From positions 248,001 to 312,000 of the forward strand of contig NZ_JBKIII010000001.1 of NCBI RefSeq assembly GCF_046557615.1: DNA of 64,000 nt, in the 5' to 3' direction. The stretch comes from Haloferax sp046557615. GTDB taxonomy: Archaea > Halobacteriota > Halobacteria > Halobacteriales > Haloferacaceae. Positions 31,786-40,064 of this stretch are shown here, piece after piece. Made by a program: the position numbers and the translations under genes. The notes under the pieces were generated by a model. The model did no database searches. It was given only the letters and a program-made list of their open reading frames with translations, and was not told the DNA's origin. How positions within the stretch are numbered: the first letter of the stretch is position 1; each line of letters opens with the position of its first letter.

Positions 31786-33108
31786 ATGGAACCGTTGCGG
31801 ACCGACGAGATTGTGACCCACCTCGTCAGTAGGTCAGTTCGGATTGCCGCACCGCCCGTCGAGGCGGCGCTCGCGGCGATGAACCGTCCACGAACGATGT
31901 GGACGGCCCCGGACGAACCCACTGTCGTTGGCGGCGGCGAAGCCGTCGCGGTCGAGGCTGACAGCCCGGCCCGCCTCACTCGCGTCCGCGAGACGGCAAC
32001 CGCACTCCTCGACGATGCAGACATCGACGGCCCCGATATCGCCCGCCCGCGGTTTTTCGGCGGCCTCGCGTTCCACGAGGCGGCAACCGGCCGCGACCCG
32101 TGGACCGACTTCCCGGCCGCGCGCTTCGTCGTTCCCGAAGTGCAACTCGTCTTCAGCGGCGACGAGGCGTGGATAACGCTGACCGTCCGCGATGGAGACG
32201 CAGCGTCACTCTCCGACCGACTTGCAGACCTTCATGAGACGTTCGAGTCGCTCACCGAGCGCGCGCCTGCGGAGCCGCCGGGCGTTGCAAGCCGCCACCG
32301 AACCACCTCACTCGAAGCGTGGCACGAGAGCGTCGATGCCGCCGTCTCACGGATTCGTGCGGGCGACCTTCGGAAGGTCGTCCTCGCGCAGGCGCTCGAA
32401 GTCGAGCTCGAACAGGCGATTTCCGTGCCGGACATGCTGGCTCGTCTCGGCACGACCTACCCGGACTGTCACCGCTTCCTCGTCGAACCCAAGACAGGAG
32501 CGAGTTTCCTCGGGGCGACACCCGAGCGTCTCGTCTCGATTCGAGGCGAGACTGTCGAGACCGGGGCGCTCGCGGGGACGACGGGTCGCGGCGACACCGA
32601 CGACGAAGACGAATGGCTCGCCGAAGAGTTACTGGCGAGTACGAAGGACAACCACGAACACGAACTCGTCGCAGAGGCGATTCGAGAGCAACTCGACCCC
32701 TTCTGCGAGTCGATTCGCGTCGGCGAACGCGGTGTGCGAAAACTCGCAACTGTCCAGCATCTCTGGACGCCAATCGACGCGACGCTCGAACGCGAGGAAC
32801 ACGTCCTCGACCTCGTCGAAGCACTCCACCCGACGCCTGCCGTCGGTGGGCTTCCGCCCGCAGACGCGTTCGATGTCATCCGCGATACCGAACCGTTCGA
32901 CCGTGGCTGGTATGCCGCCCCAGTCGGCTGGTTCGATGCGAACGGTGACGGGAGTTTCGCGGTTGCGATTCGCTCTGCGGTCGTCGATGAGACCGTCGCA
33001 ACGCTCTTTGCGGGTGTCGGACTCGTCGCTGACTCCGACCCCGACGCCGAATGGGACGAAGTCCAACTGAAATACCGACCGATTCTGGACGAACTCGAAC
33101 ACCAATGA
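31786..33108 (+). CDS. menF: Isochorismate synthase
   Basis: Converts chorismate to isochorismate, entry to menaquinone synthesis. The 440-residue chorismate-binding protein has an N-terminal strand domain and a catalytic half with GDLRKVVLAQ (catalytic Lys region), FLGATPERLVS, TGALAGTTGRG, STKDNHEHELV and the C-terminal HPTPAVGGLP and RGWYAAPVGWFD. This ends in a 4-nt overlap with menD (ATGA), fixing its role against anthranilate synthase (TrpE), which is similar. The EntC-like branch is an alternative, but no siderophore-acid genes are adjacent. Confidence 0.94.
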   Translation: MEPLRTDEIVTHLVSRSVRIAAPPVEAALAAMNRPRTMWTAPDEPTVVGGGEAVAVEADSPARLTRVRETATALLDDADIDGPDIARPRFFGGLAFHEAATGRDPWTDFPAARFVVPEVQLVFSGDEAWITLTVRDGDAASLSDRLADLHETFESLTERAPAEPPGVASRHRTTSLEAWHESVDAAVSRIRAGDLRKVVLAQALEVELEQAISVPDMLARLGTTYPDCHRFLVEPKTGASFLGATPERLVSIRGETVETGALAGTTGRGDTDDEDEWLAEELLASTKDNHEHELVAEAIREQLDPFCESIRVGERGVRKLATVQHLWTPIDATLEREEHVLDLVEALHPTPAVGGLPPADAFDVIRDTEPFDRGWYAAPVGWFDANGDGSFAVAIRSAVVDETVATLFAGVGLVADSDPDAEWDEVQLKYRPILDELEHQ

Positions 33109-34853
33109 CTGCGCCGAACCGAAACGCCCTCTGGGCACGGACGTTTGTCGATGAACTGGCTCGCACCGGCATCAACGCGGTGTGTATCGCACCCGGAAGT
33201 CGCTCGACACCGCTCACAGAAGCGTTCGACCGCCACGACGACATCGAGACGTTTTCGCACCTCGACGAGCGCTCTGCGGCCTACTTTGCACTCGGCAGAG
33301 CGCGGCGAACGGGCGATGTAACACCCATCGTCTCCACTTCGGGAACGGCGGCGGCGAACTTTCATCCCGCCGTCATCGAAGCCTCACAGGCCCGCGTGCC
33401 GATGCTCGTGTTGACTGCCGACCGCCCACCCGAACTCCGAGACAGCGGCGCGAACCAGACGATCGACCAAGAGAAACTCTTCGGCGACGCGGTTCGCTGG
33501 TACAAGGACATGCCCGAACCGGAGGCGACCGACCGCAAACTCCGGGGGCTTCGAACGACTGCCGCACGTGCCGTCTCAGAATCCACGGGGTCCGACGCAG
33601 GACCAGTTCACCTCAACTTCCCGTTCCGAAAACCGCTCGAACCGGTCTACGTCGAAGGCGATGTTCCCAGTGGCCTCAGCCGTGACGCCCTCGATGGCCG
33701 CGATGGCGACAAACCGTACGTCAAAACCGAGGTGAGCGTTCCCGAACTCTCTGAGGACCGCCTGCGGAAACTCGCCGAAGACCTCTCGGCAGACCGCGGG
33801 CTCATCGTCGCTGGGCCTGCCGATGCACCGGGATTCAACACCGAGGCAATCGTCGCGCTGGCGCACGCAACTGGCTTCCCAATCGTTGCCGACCCACTCT
33901 CCGGACTCCGATTCGGCGGTCACACCCGAACGACGACTGTCCTCGGCGGCTACGACGCCTACCTCGACGAGCGCGTCACAGACGACTGGGCCGCCCCCGA
34001 AGTCGTCTTCCGGATCGGTGCGTCGCCCACGTCAAAACCACTCCGCAAGTACCTCGCGCGGACCGACGCCCGGCAGTTCCTCGTTGACCCGACGGGTCGC
34101 TGGCGCGAAGCCGAGTTCACGGCGACCGACTTGCTCGCCGCCGACCCGTCGATGCTCGCGTGGCGTCTCTCGCAACTCGTCCGAAACCGCCCCGACACCG
34201 AGTGGAACCAGCAGTGGAAAGACGCCGAAGCAGCCCACTGGAACGTTGTCGAAGAATCCGACGACGTGTACGAAGGAAAGATTGCAAGCACCGTCGCCGA
34301 CCTCGCGCCCGAACCGGCGACCATCTTCGTCTCGAACTCGATGCCCGTCCGCGACCTCGACCGATTCGGTCACCCCTCGGAGCAGGCGCGAACTGTCCTC
34401 GGGAATCGCGGGGCGTCGGGAATCGACGGTATCGTCTCCTCCGCACTCGGCGCAGGGTCGGCCACGACCGACCACCTGACGCTTCTGACGGGCGATATCG
34501 CCTACTACCACGATATGAACGGCCTGCTCGCGCTGGGCCGACTCGGTATCGAGGTGACTATCGTCCTCGTCAACAACGACGGCGGCGGCATCTTCCACAT
34601 GCTCCCCATCGAGGACTACGAACCACCGTTCACCGACCAGTTCAAGACGCCCCACGGCCTCGACTTCTCGGCGACTGAGGGGCTGTACGACCTCTCGTTC
34701 GAGTCGGTCTCTCCGGACGAGTTCGCCGACGCCTACACCGAATCCGTTGCGTCCGACGGCACCGACGTTATCGAGGTCCGCATCGACGCCAAATCGTCGC
34801 ACAACGTCCGCGACGACCTGAAAGAGCGAGTCGTCGAACGGTTGACCGAATAG
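33105..34853 (+). CDS. menD: 2-succinyl-5-enolpyruvyl-6-hydroxy-3-cyclohexene-1-carboxylate synthase
   Basis: Thiamine-diphosphate enzyme joining 2-oxoglutarate to isochorismate (SEPHCHC synthase). The 582-residue length matches MenD. PGSRSTPL near residue 28 and SGTAAANFHPAVIEA are substrate-side motifs; the ThDP motif is LTGDIAYYHDMNGLL, then VLVNNDGGGIFHMLP. The start codon overlaps the menF stop. An in-frame extension to 33051 would lie inside menF and is rejected. Confidence 0.96.
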   Translation: MTAPNRNALWARTFVDELARTGINAVCIAPGSRSTPLTEAFDRHDDIETFSHLDERSAAYFALGRARRTGDVTPIVSTSGTAAANFHPAVIEASQARVPMLVLTADRPPELRDSGANQTIDQEKLFGDAVRWYKDMPEPEATDRKLRGLRTTAARAVSESTGSDAGPVHLNFPFRKPLEPVYVEGDVPSGLSRDALDGRDGDKPYVKTEVSVPELSEDRLRKLAEDLSADRGLIVAGPADAPGFNTEAIVALAHATGFPIVADPLSGLRFGGHTRTTTVLGGYDAYLDERVTDDWAAPEVVFRIGASPTSKPLRKYLARTDARQFLVDPTGRWREAEFTATDLLAADPSMLAWRLSQLVRNRPDTEWNQQWKDAEAAHWNVVEESDDVYEGKIASTVADLAPEPATIFVSNSMPVRDLDRFGHPSEQARTVLGNRGASGIDGIVSSALGAGSATTDHLTLLTGDIAYYHDMNGLLALGRLGIEVTIVLVNNDGGGIFHMLPIEDYEPPFTDQFKTPHGLDFSATEGLYDLSFESVSPDEFADAYTESVASDGTDVIEVRIDAKSSHNVRDDLKERVVERLTE

Positions 34854-34906
34854 CTGCTAACTAGTTGACCAACTGACTTTTCTGTCGTGGGTTTGAGGTC
34901 GGGCGT

Positions 34907-35419
34907 ATGTCCTCCAATCTGTATCAGCAGTACGTCCAAACCGTCCACACCGTGGCCGCACTCGCTGGCCTATCGATATTCGTCTACATGTTCGTCGCCG
35001 CACTCGAACCAGTCACTGGTCTCTTCGCCGGGGTAACGGTCTCACTCGGTATTCTCCTCCTCTCTGACTTCGCCGAGCGGGGATATCCACGCGTACTCGG
35101 CCGCCGAGGAACGCTCGCACTCGTCGCGGGCGTGGTCGTCTTTCTCGCCATGTGGTTCATGGCACAACGACCACTCGCGGGACTCGGACTCGCCCCCGTT
35201 CTCGCACTTGTCGTCTGGGGTCTCGCGTGGCTGTGGCAGAACGGCTATCCAGAGTCGATGGGCCGACGCCGGGCACTGGCGACGGGATTCGTCGCAACTG
35301 GTTTGGTCGCCTACGGGTCGCTTTACGGTGTCACTGCATTCCTCGTCGGTATCTGTGTAGCCCTCATCGTCGGAATTGGGTCGTGGGCGACGAGTCCACG
35401 CGGCCCTGTTCTCGGCTAA
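34907..35419 (+). CDS. Integral membrane protein of unknown function
   Basis: A 170-residue protein with about five to six hydrophobic helices (TVAALAGLSIFVYMFVAAL, LFAGVTVSLGILLLS, TLALVAGVVVFLAMWFM, LGLAPVLALVVWGLAWLW, and two more). Short basic loops such as RGYPRVLGRRG and SMGRRRAL sit on the cytosolic side. No family recognised. It sits between menD and menB, 53 bp after menD, in the same direction, so a link with membrane quinone metabolism is possible but unproven. Confidence 0.7.
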   Translation: MSSNLYQQYVQTVHTVAALAGLSIFVYMFVAALEPVTGLFAGVTVSLGILLLSDFAERGYPRVLGRRGTLALVAGVVVFLAMWFMAQRPLAGLGLAPVLALVVWGLAWLWQNGYPESMGRRRALATGFVATGLVAYGSLYGVTAFLVGICVALIVGIGSWATSPRGPVLG

Positions 35420-35479
35420 CCGACTCATCTCACGCCATCGCAAGCGAATCTTTTTGCGCCAACCGGTCCGCTTTCGAAT

Positions 35480-36397
35480 ATGGTCTCGGAGATTTTCGAC
35501 CCCGACCGATGGGAACCGGTCGAAGGGTCAGACGAGTTTGACGACATCACCTACCACCACGCCGTGGACATTCCGGCGGTTCGCATCGCGTTCGACCGCC
35601 CGGAGGTTCGCAACGCCTTCCGACCGGGGACGGTAGACGAACTGTACGCCGCGCTCGACCACGCCCGAAAACAGGCCGATATCGGCTGTGTACTCCTCAC
35701 AGGTAATGGGCCGTCGTCCAAAGACGGTGGCTGGGCGTTCTGTTCCGGCGGCGACCAGTCGGTTCGCGGTGGCTCGGGCTACGAGTACCGCGACGACGAC
35801 AAAGCCGACGTCTCCGACGACCCACTCGTCCAAGAGGCGAAAGCCGGGCGTCTCCACATTCTCGAAGTCCAGCGCCTCATTCGCTTCATGCCGAAACCCG
35901 TCGTCGCCGTCGTACCGGGGTGGGCAGTCGGTGGCGGCCACTCCCTGCACGTCGTCTGTGACATGACGCTCGCCTCCGAAGAACACGCGAAGTTCCTTCA
36001 GACCGACCCCGACGTGGCCTCTTTCGACGGCGGCTTCGGGTCGGCGTATCTCGCCAAACAGGTCGGCCAAAAGAAGGCCCGCGAAGTGTTCTTCCTCGGG
36101 AAGACCTACTCCGCCGAAGAAGCCGTTGATATGGGGATGGCGAACGAAGCGGTTCCTCACGAAGAGTTAGAGAACGTCGCGCTCGACTGGGCAGACGAGA
36201 TGACGAAGAAGTCGCCGACGGCGATGCGCATGCTCAAGTACGCCTTCAACATGACCGACGACGGCATGGTTGGCCAGCAGGTCTTTGCTGGGGAGGCGAC
36301 CCGCCTCGGCTACATGACCGACGAAGCGAAAGAAGGACGCGACGCCTTCTTGGAGAAGCGCCAGCCTCGGTTCCGCGACTATCCGTGGCACTACTAG
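35480..36397 (+). CDS. menB: 1,4-dihydroxy-2-naphthoyl-CoA synthase
   Basis: Crotonase-fold ring-closing enzyme of menaquinone synthesis acting on o-succinylbenzoyl-CoA. The 305 residues include IAFDRPEVRNAFRPGTVDEL, FCSGGDQSVRGGSGY, the oxyanion-hole VPGWAVGGGHSLHVVCDMTLAS and TDPDVASFDGGFGSAYLAKQVG, all typical of MenB rather than general enoyl-CoA hydratases. The C-terminal EKRQPRFRDYPWHY also fits MenB. It has its own TATA-like element about 30 nt upstream. Confidence 0.95.
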   Translation: MVSEIFDPDRWEPVEGSDEFDDITYHHAVDIPAVRIAFDRPEVRNAFRPGTVDELYAALDHARKQADIGCVLLTGNGPSSKDGGWAFCSGGDQSVRGGSGYEYRDDDKADVSDDPLVQEAKAGRLHILEVQRLIRFMPKPVVAVVPGWAVGGGHSLHVVCDMTLASEEHAKFLQTDPDVASFDGGFGSAYLAKQVGQKKAREVFFLGKTYSAEEAVDMGMANEAVPHEELENVALDWADEMTKKSPTAMRMLKYAFNMTDDGMVGQQVFAGEATRLGYMTDEAKEGRDAFLEKRQPRFRDYPWHY

Positions 36398-36418
36398 GAC
36401 CCCACCTTTTTCAGCGTC

Positions 36419-36516
36419 GGGTTTCCTCGCGTCGTCAACGACGACGCTGCGGGAACCCTCCTTGAAAAATCTGGACCAAAAATAACCGCGAGAACTCACT
36501 TCGTTCGTCTCGCGGT
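36419..36516 (+). terminator. Two strong hairpins after menB
   Basis: Hairpin 1 spans 36419-36458: outer stem GGGTTTCC with GGGAACCC and inner perfect stem GCGTCGTC-AAC-GACGACGC. Hairpin 2 spans 36485-36516: stem ACCGCGAGA with TCTCGCGGT (9 bp) around a 14-nt loop. A run of T precedes hairpin 1 (CCTTTTT at 36405-36411) and AAAAAT follows. They probably end the menB transcript and insulate the iron lipoprotein gene; they may also stabilise the RNA 3' end. Confidence 0.6.
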
Positions 36517-36563
36517 ACAGTAATCTTGAAACCCCCGTGAGCTGAATCTCTGTTCGCACCGAG

Positions 36564-36617
36564 TTTTAGGCCCGCCAAAAAGTCGGAATGGCTTTATGCT
36601 TTTAGGCAAGCCTAAAA
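36564..36617 (+). promoter_or_regulatory. Iron-box-like operators and TATA of the siderophore-binding lipoprotein gene
   Basis: TTTTAGGC-AA-GCCTAAAA at 36600-36617 is a palindrome with 8-bp arms, ending two bases before the ATG at 36620. A weaker copy TTTTAGGC-CC-GCCAAAA lies at 36564-36580. TTTATGCT (36592-36599) is the TATA element, so the start is leaderless and the main palindrome covers the interval between TATA and initiation site. TTAGG-N-CCTAA symmetry resembles DtxR/IdeR-type iron repressor sites known in haloarchaea (Idr). Confidence 0.7.
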
Positions 36618-36619
36618 AT

Positions 36620-37897
36620 ATGGCTGGAGACGACACGTCACCTGACAGACCAACTCGACGGAATTCCCGCAAGCACGAGCGAGCGGGAAGTCGTCGGGGA
36701 AGTGAGCAAAGCGAACGGACCCGACGGGACTATCTCAAGTACAGCGGCGCGGTACTCGGCGGCACGTTGCTCGCAGGGTGTACCGGCAACTCAAACGGTG
36801 AAGCCGCAGAAACGACCACTGAGTCGGAGACTCGGACTACAACTGAAACGGCGACGCAGACTCCCGAAGAAGACACCTCGTACTCGGTGTCGATGGCACC
36901 GGTCGGCGAAGTGACCTTCGACGCACCACCCGAGAGTTGGATTGCCTACGACGGCGGCTACGCCGACATGGGTGTCGCACTCGGCAAGTGCGACAGCATG
37001 ACCGGAATCGGCGGCGCGGGGCGGTACTATACCTACTACTACGACGAACTACCGGGCGTGAGCATCGACCGCGATACCATCGAAAATAACCAACTTTCAG
37101 ACGCGGGAATGTCCAAGGAGATTTTCTACGAACTGGACAACGAGGTCCACGTCATGGACCCCGAGATGCTCAAAAACTGGTTCGGCTGGAAGCAAGAAGA
37201 CGTCGACGAGATTACGAACAACGTCGCGCCGTTCGTTGGCAATCTCAACTTCCGCCGCGAAGACGAGTGGCACAATTACCGCTACTACACGCTCTACGAG
37301 GCATTCGAGAAGGTCGCCGAACTCTTCCAAGAACAGGACCGTTACGAGGCGTTCGAAACACTTCACGACAACTTTATCGCCAACATCCAACGCCAACTCC
37401 CGACGGCCGACGAACGTCCGAACGTCTTGCTCGTCTACGCCGGAAGCGACCGACCCGAAGAGTTCTCTCCGTACCGCCTCAACGACAAGGGAACGAGCAA
37501 GAAGCAGTGGAACGACCTCGGCGTCGGCGACGCTCTCGCCGGAACTGGTATCGAGGGTCTGAGTACGACCGACCGCGGAAAAATTGACTACGAGACGATG
37601 CTCGAAATCGACCCCGACGTCATCATGCTCCGCGCCCACGAGCGCAAATCCGCGACTGAGTTCCGTGAAACTGTCCTCGAATTCATGCGCTCGCACCCCG
37701 TCGCAAAAGAGTTGTCTGCGGTGCAGAACGGCCGTGTCTACCGCGGTGGCTACCTCTTCCAAGGACCAATCCACAACCTGTTCCTAACCGAACGTGGCGC
37801 GAAGCAACTCTACCCCGACGTGTTTGGCGAGGTGACGGGCGACGCCGAACTGTTCGACCGCCAGCGCGTCGCAGATATCGTCACGGGCGAGTTCTAG
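36620..37897 (+). CDS. Iron/siderophore ABC transporter substrate-binding lipoprotein
   Basis: A 425-residue exported protein of the FecB/FepB periplasmic-binding class. A long cytosolic leader precedes the Tat motif with Arg35-Arg36 (TRRDYLKYSG) and lipobox LAGC with Cys54, followed by a Thr/Glu-rich linker. The binding domain (about residues 95-425) contains DPDVIMLRAHERKSATEF, SAVQNGRVYRGG and an N-terminal half with WIAYDGGYADMGVALG. No permease or ATPase lies next to it, so it must pair with transporter parts elsewhere. Regulation by iron is indicated by the palindromes in front of it. Confidence 0.85.
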   Translation: MAGDDTSPDRPTRRNSRKHERAGSRRGSEQSERTRRDYLKYSGAVLGGTLLAGCTGNSNGEAAETTTESETRTTTETATQTPEEDTSYSVSMAPVGEVTFDAPPESWIAYDGGYADMGVALGKCDSMTGIGGAGRYYTYYYDELPGVSIDRDTIENNQLSDAGMSKEIFYELDNEVHVMDPEMLKNWFGWKQEDVDEITNNVAPFVGNLNFRREDEWHNYRYYTLYEAFEKVAELFQEQDRYEAFETLHDNFIANIQRQLPTADERPNVLLVYAGSDRPEEFSPYRLNDKGTSKKQWNDLGVGDALAGTGIEGLSTTDRGKIDYETMLEIDPDVIMLRAHERKSATEFRETVLEFMRSHPVAKELSAVQNGRVYRGGYLFQGPIHNLFLTERGAKQLYPDVFGEVTGDAELFDRQRVADIVTGEF

Positions 37898-37936
37898 GCG
37901 CGCACACCGAGCCGATTCGCAGACTCACGGCCTCGG

Positions 37937-37980
37937 GCGCTTGAATACAAGCGCATCCCTTCTCGTATAATCTATACGAG
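37937..37980 (+). promoter_or_regulatory. Hairpin and palindromic operator before menA
   Basis: GCGCTTG-AATA-CAAGCGC (37937-37954) is a perfect 7-bp hairpin 40 bp after the lipoprotein stop and likely ends that transcript. CTCGTATA-ATC-TATACGAG (37962-37980) is a perfect 19-bp palindrome that contains the TATA-like TATAATCTATA; menA starts at 38059, so initiation near 38000 with a leader of about 60 nt is predicted. Confidence 0.55.
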
Positions 37981-38058
37981 TGTTTTGTGGCACATCTGTT
38001 CGTCTCTCTCCACCGACAAACCGAACTTTGACGCCTGCGCCGTTCTCAGTCACTTACA

Positions 38059-38997
38059 ATGAGTACGCAGGACATCTCTCGCACGCAGGCGTGGGTGATG
38101 GCATCGCGGCCGCAGACACTCCCTGCGGCCGCCGCGCCGGTACTCGTCGGGACTGCCCTCGCGGTCCACGACGGTCTTTTCGCCCCGCTTCCGGCACTCG
38201 CCGCGCTCGTCGGCGCACTTCTCATCCAGATTGGGACCAACTTTGCGAACGACTACTACGACGCCGTCCAAGGCGCAGACACCGAGGCGCGAGAAGGATT
38301 CACGCGCGTCACCGCTAGCGGACTCATCGCCCCGGAGACGGTCAAGCGGGCGATGTATCTCACCTTCGCCGCCGCGATTCTTCTCGGAACCTATCTCGTC
38401 TACGTCGGCGGCGTCCCGATTCTCGTCATCGGTCTGCTCTCTGTCGCCTCGGGTATCGCCTACACCGGCGGCCCGTACCCGCTCGGCTACCACGGACTCG
38501 GCGATCTCTTCGTCTTCGTCTTCTTTGGCCTCGTCGCCGTCGTCGGCACCTACTACGTCCAAGCGGTGAGCATTCTCGCTGCGCCATTGGCCGTCGGCAT
38601 TCCACCGGGAACGGTCCCCATCACCGCGATTCTCGCCAGTCTCCCCATCGCGGCCATCTCGACAGACATCCTCGTCGTGAACAACGTCCGCGACAAAGAA
38701 GAGGACGCGACGACCGGAAAACGAACTCTCGCAGTTCGCTACGGCTACGGATTCGCTCGTGCTGAGTACGTCGCCATGCTCGCGCTCGCCTACGCGATTC
38801 CGGTGGTGCTGTGGACGCGCGCTGGATTCGACTGGTTCGTCCTGCTTCCGCTCCTCTCGATGCCGTTTGCGGCCCGTATCACACAGACGATTCTCAACGA
38901 GACGAAAGGCACTGCGCTCAACCCTGCACTGGAAGACACCGGGAAGTTACTCGCACTCTTCGCCGTGCTCTTCTCGCTCGGTCTCGTCTTCGCCTGA
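38059..38997 (+). CDS. menA: 1,4-dihydroxy-2-naphthoate polyprenyltransferase
   Basis: Membrane UbiA-family enzyme attaching the isoprenoid chain in menaquinone synthesis. The 312-residue protein has about nine TM segments and the two Asp-rich motifs: NFANDYYDAVQGAD (first, prenyl-diphosphate Mg site) and NNVRDKEEDATTGKRTLAVRYG (second). ASRPQTLPAAAAPVLVG is the MenA N-terminal signature. Its TGA overlaps the menC ATG (TGATG). Digeranylgeranyl and ubiquinone transferases are relatives, but the men context settles the choice. Confidence 0.95.
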   Translation: MSTQDISRTQAWVMASRPQTLPAAAAPVLVGTALAVHDGLFAPLPALAALVGALLIQIGTNFANDYYDAVQGADTEAREGFTRVTASGLIAPETVKRAMYLTFAAAILLGTYLVYVGGVPILVIGLLSVASGIAYTGGPYPLGYHGLGDLFVFVFFGLVAVVGTYYVQAVSILAAPLAVGIPPGTVPITAILASLPIAAISTDILVVNNVRDKEEDATTGKRTLAVRYGYGFARAEYVAMLALAYAIPVVLWTRAGFDWFVLLPLLSMPFAARITQTILNETKGTALNPALEDTGKLLALFAVLFSLGLVFA

Positions 38998-40016
38998 TGC
39001 GCATTCGAGACTTCTCACTCGAACTCGCACGACCTCTCGAAACAGCGAAGGGGTCAATCTCGGAGCGAACGGGATTCCTCGTCGCCGTCGAACACGAAGG
39101 GACGTTGGGCGTCGGCGAAGCGACGCCACTTCCCGGGTGGACTGAATCGCTCGAAGACTGTCGTGTGGCACTCGATTCGGTTTCCGACCCTGGCTCGGCA
39201 CTCGGCGATGGGTCACTCGACGACACACCGGCGGCACGCCACGCGGTTTCGCTCGCCCTCACGGACGCCACGGCACGTGCTGAAAACGAATCGCTCGCCA
39301 CCTCCCTAGCCACAAAGTCACACACCTCGCTTCCGGTGAACGCGACCATCGGTGATGGCGATATCGAAACGACCGTGACCGACGCCGAAACTGCGGTTTC
39401 GGTTGGATTCGACTGCCTCAAAGTCAAGGTCGGCGCGCGCGACCCGACAGACGATATCGAGCGTCTTCGCGCCGTCAGGGACGCAGTTGGCTCAGATATC
39501 TCGATACGCGCCGATGTGAACGGTGCGTGGGACCGCTGGACCGCAGACGAATTTCTCTCCGGTGTCGCCGACTTCGACCTCGAATACCTCGAACAGCCAC
39601 TTCCAGCCGACGAAATCGCGGGTCACGCCGTGCTTCGACGCCTACACGACACACCACTTGCACTGGATGAATCGCTCGCTCACGTCTCGCCAGAGCGCGC
39701 ACTCGCGTCGAACGCGGCGGACGTCCTCGTCTGCAAGCCGATGGCGCTCGGCGGTCCTGACCACGTTCTCTCGGTCGCCAAACAGGCCGCTCGCTCGAAT
39801 GTCGATGTCGTCGTTACGACCACTATCGACGCTGTGGTCGCTCGCCTCGGCGCGCTTCACGTCGCGGCCGCACTGCCATCGACGCGGGCACACGGACTTG
39901 CAACCGCCTCGTTACTCCAAGGCGACCTTGCGGCCGAACCCGTGCCGGTCGTCGATGGTTCGATGACGGTGCCCGACGCGCCGGGCCTCGGCATCGACGT
40001 GGACGACCTGTTCTAA
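38997..40016 (+). CDS. menC: o-Succinylbenzoate synthase
   Basis: Enolase-superfamily dehydratase making o-succinylbenzoate from SHCHC. The 339-residue protein shows the Lys pair in FDCLKVKVGA, metal ligands in IRADVNGAW, LEYLEQPLPADE and LALDESLAH, and the second catalytic Lys in VCKPMALGG. The start overlaps the menA stop by one base; the longer frame to 38811 lies within menA and is rejected. The product needs MenE for CoA activation, but no menE gene follows. Confidence 0.94.
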   Translation: MRIRDFSLELARPLETAKGSISERTGFLVAVEHEGTLGVGEATPLPGWTESLEDCRVALDSVSDPGSALGDGSLDDTPAARHAVSLALTDATARAENESLATSLATKSHTSLPVNATIGDGDIETTVTDAETAVSVGFDCLKVKVGARDPTDDIERLRAVRDAVGSDISIRADVNGAWDRWTADEFLSGVADFDLEYLEQPLPADEIAGHAVLRRLHDTPLALDESLAHVSPERALASNAADVLVCKPMALGGPDHVLSVAKQAARSNVDVVVTTTIDAVVARLGALHVAAALPSTRAHGLATASLLQGDLAAEPVPVVDGSMTVPDAPGLGIDVDDLF

Positions 40017-40064
40017 TCGCCCGCCAGCCCAAGGTTTTTCAGGGTTCTACACGTCTCGCCGAGA

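Noticed and set aside
36419..36458. Riboswitch for the downstream iron gene
   Set aside because: The TATA box at 36592 lies downstream, so the hairpin is not part of the lipoprotein mRNA.
38811..38996. Extension of menC upstream into menA
   Set aside because: The extra 62 residues overlap menA in another frame and have no enolase-family counterpart; the TGATG start at 38997 is natural.
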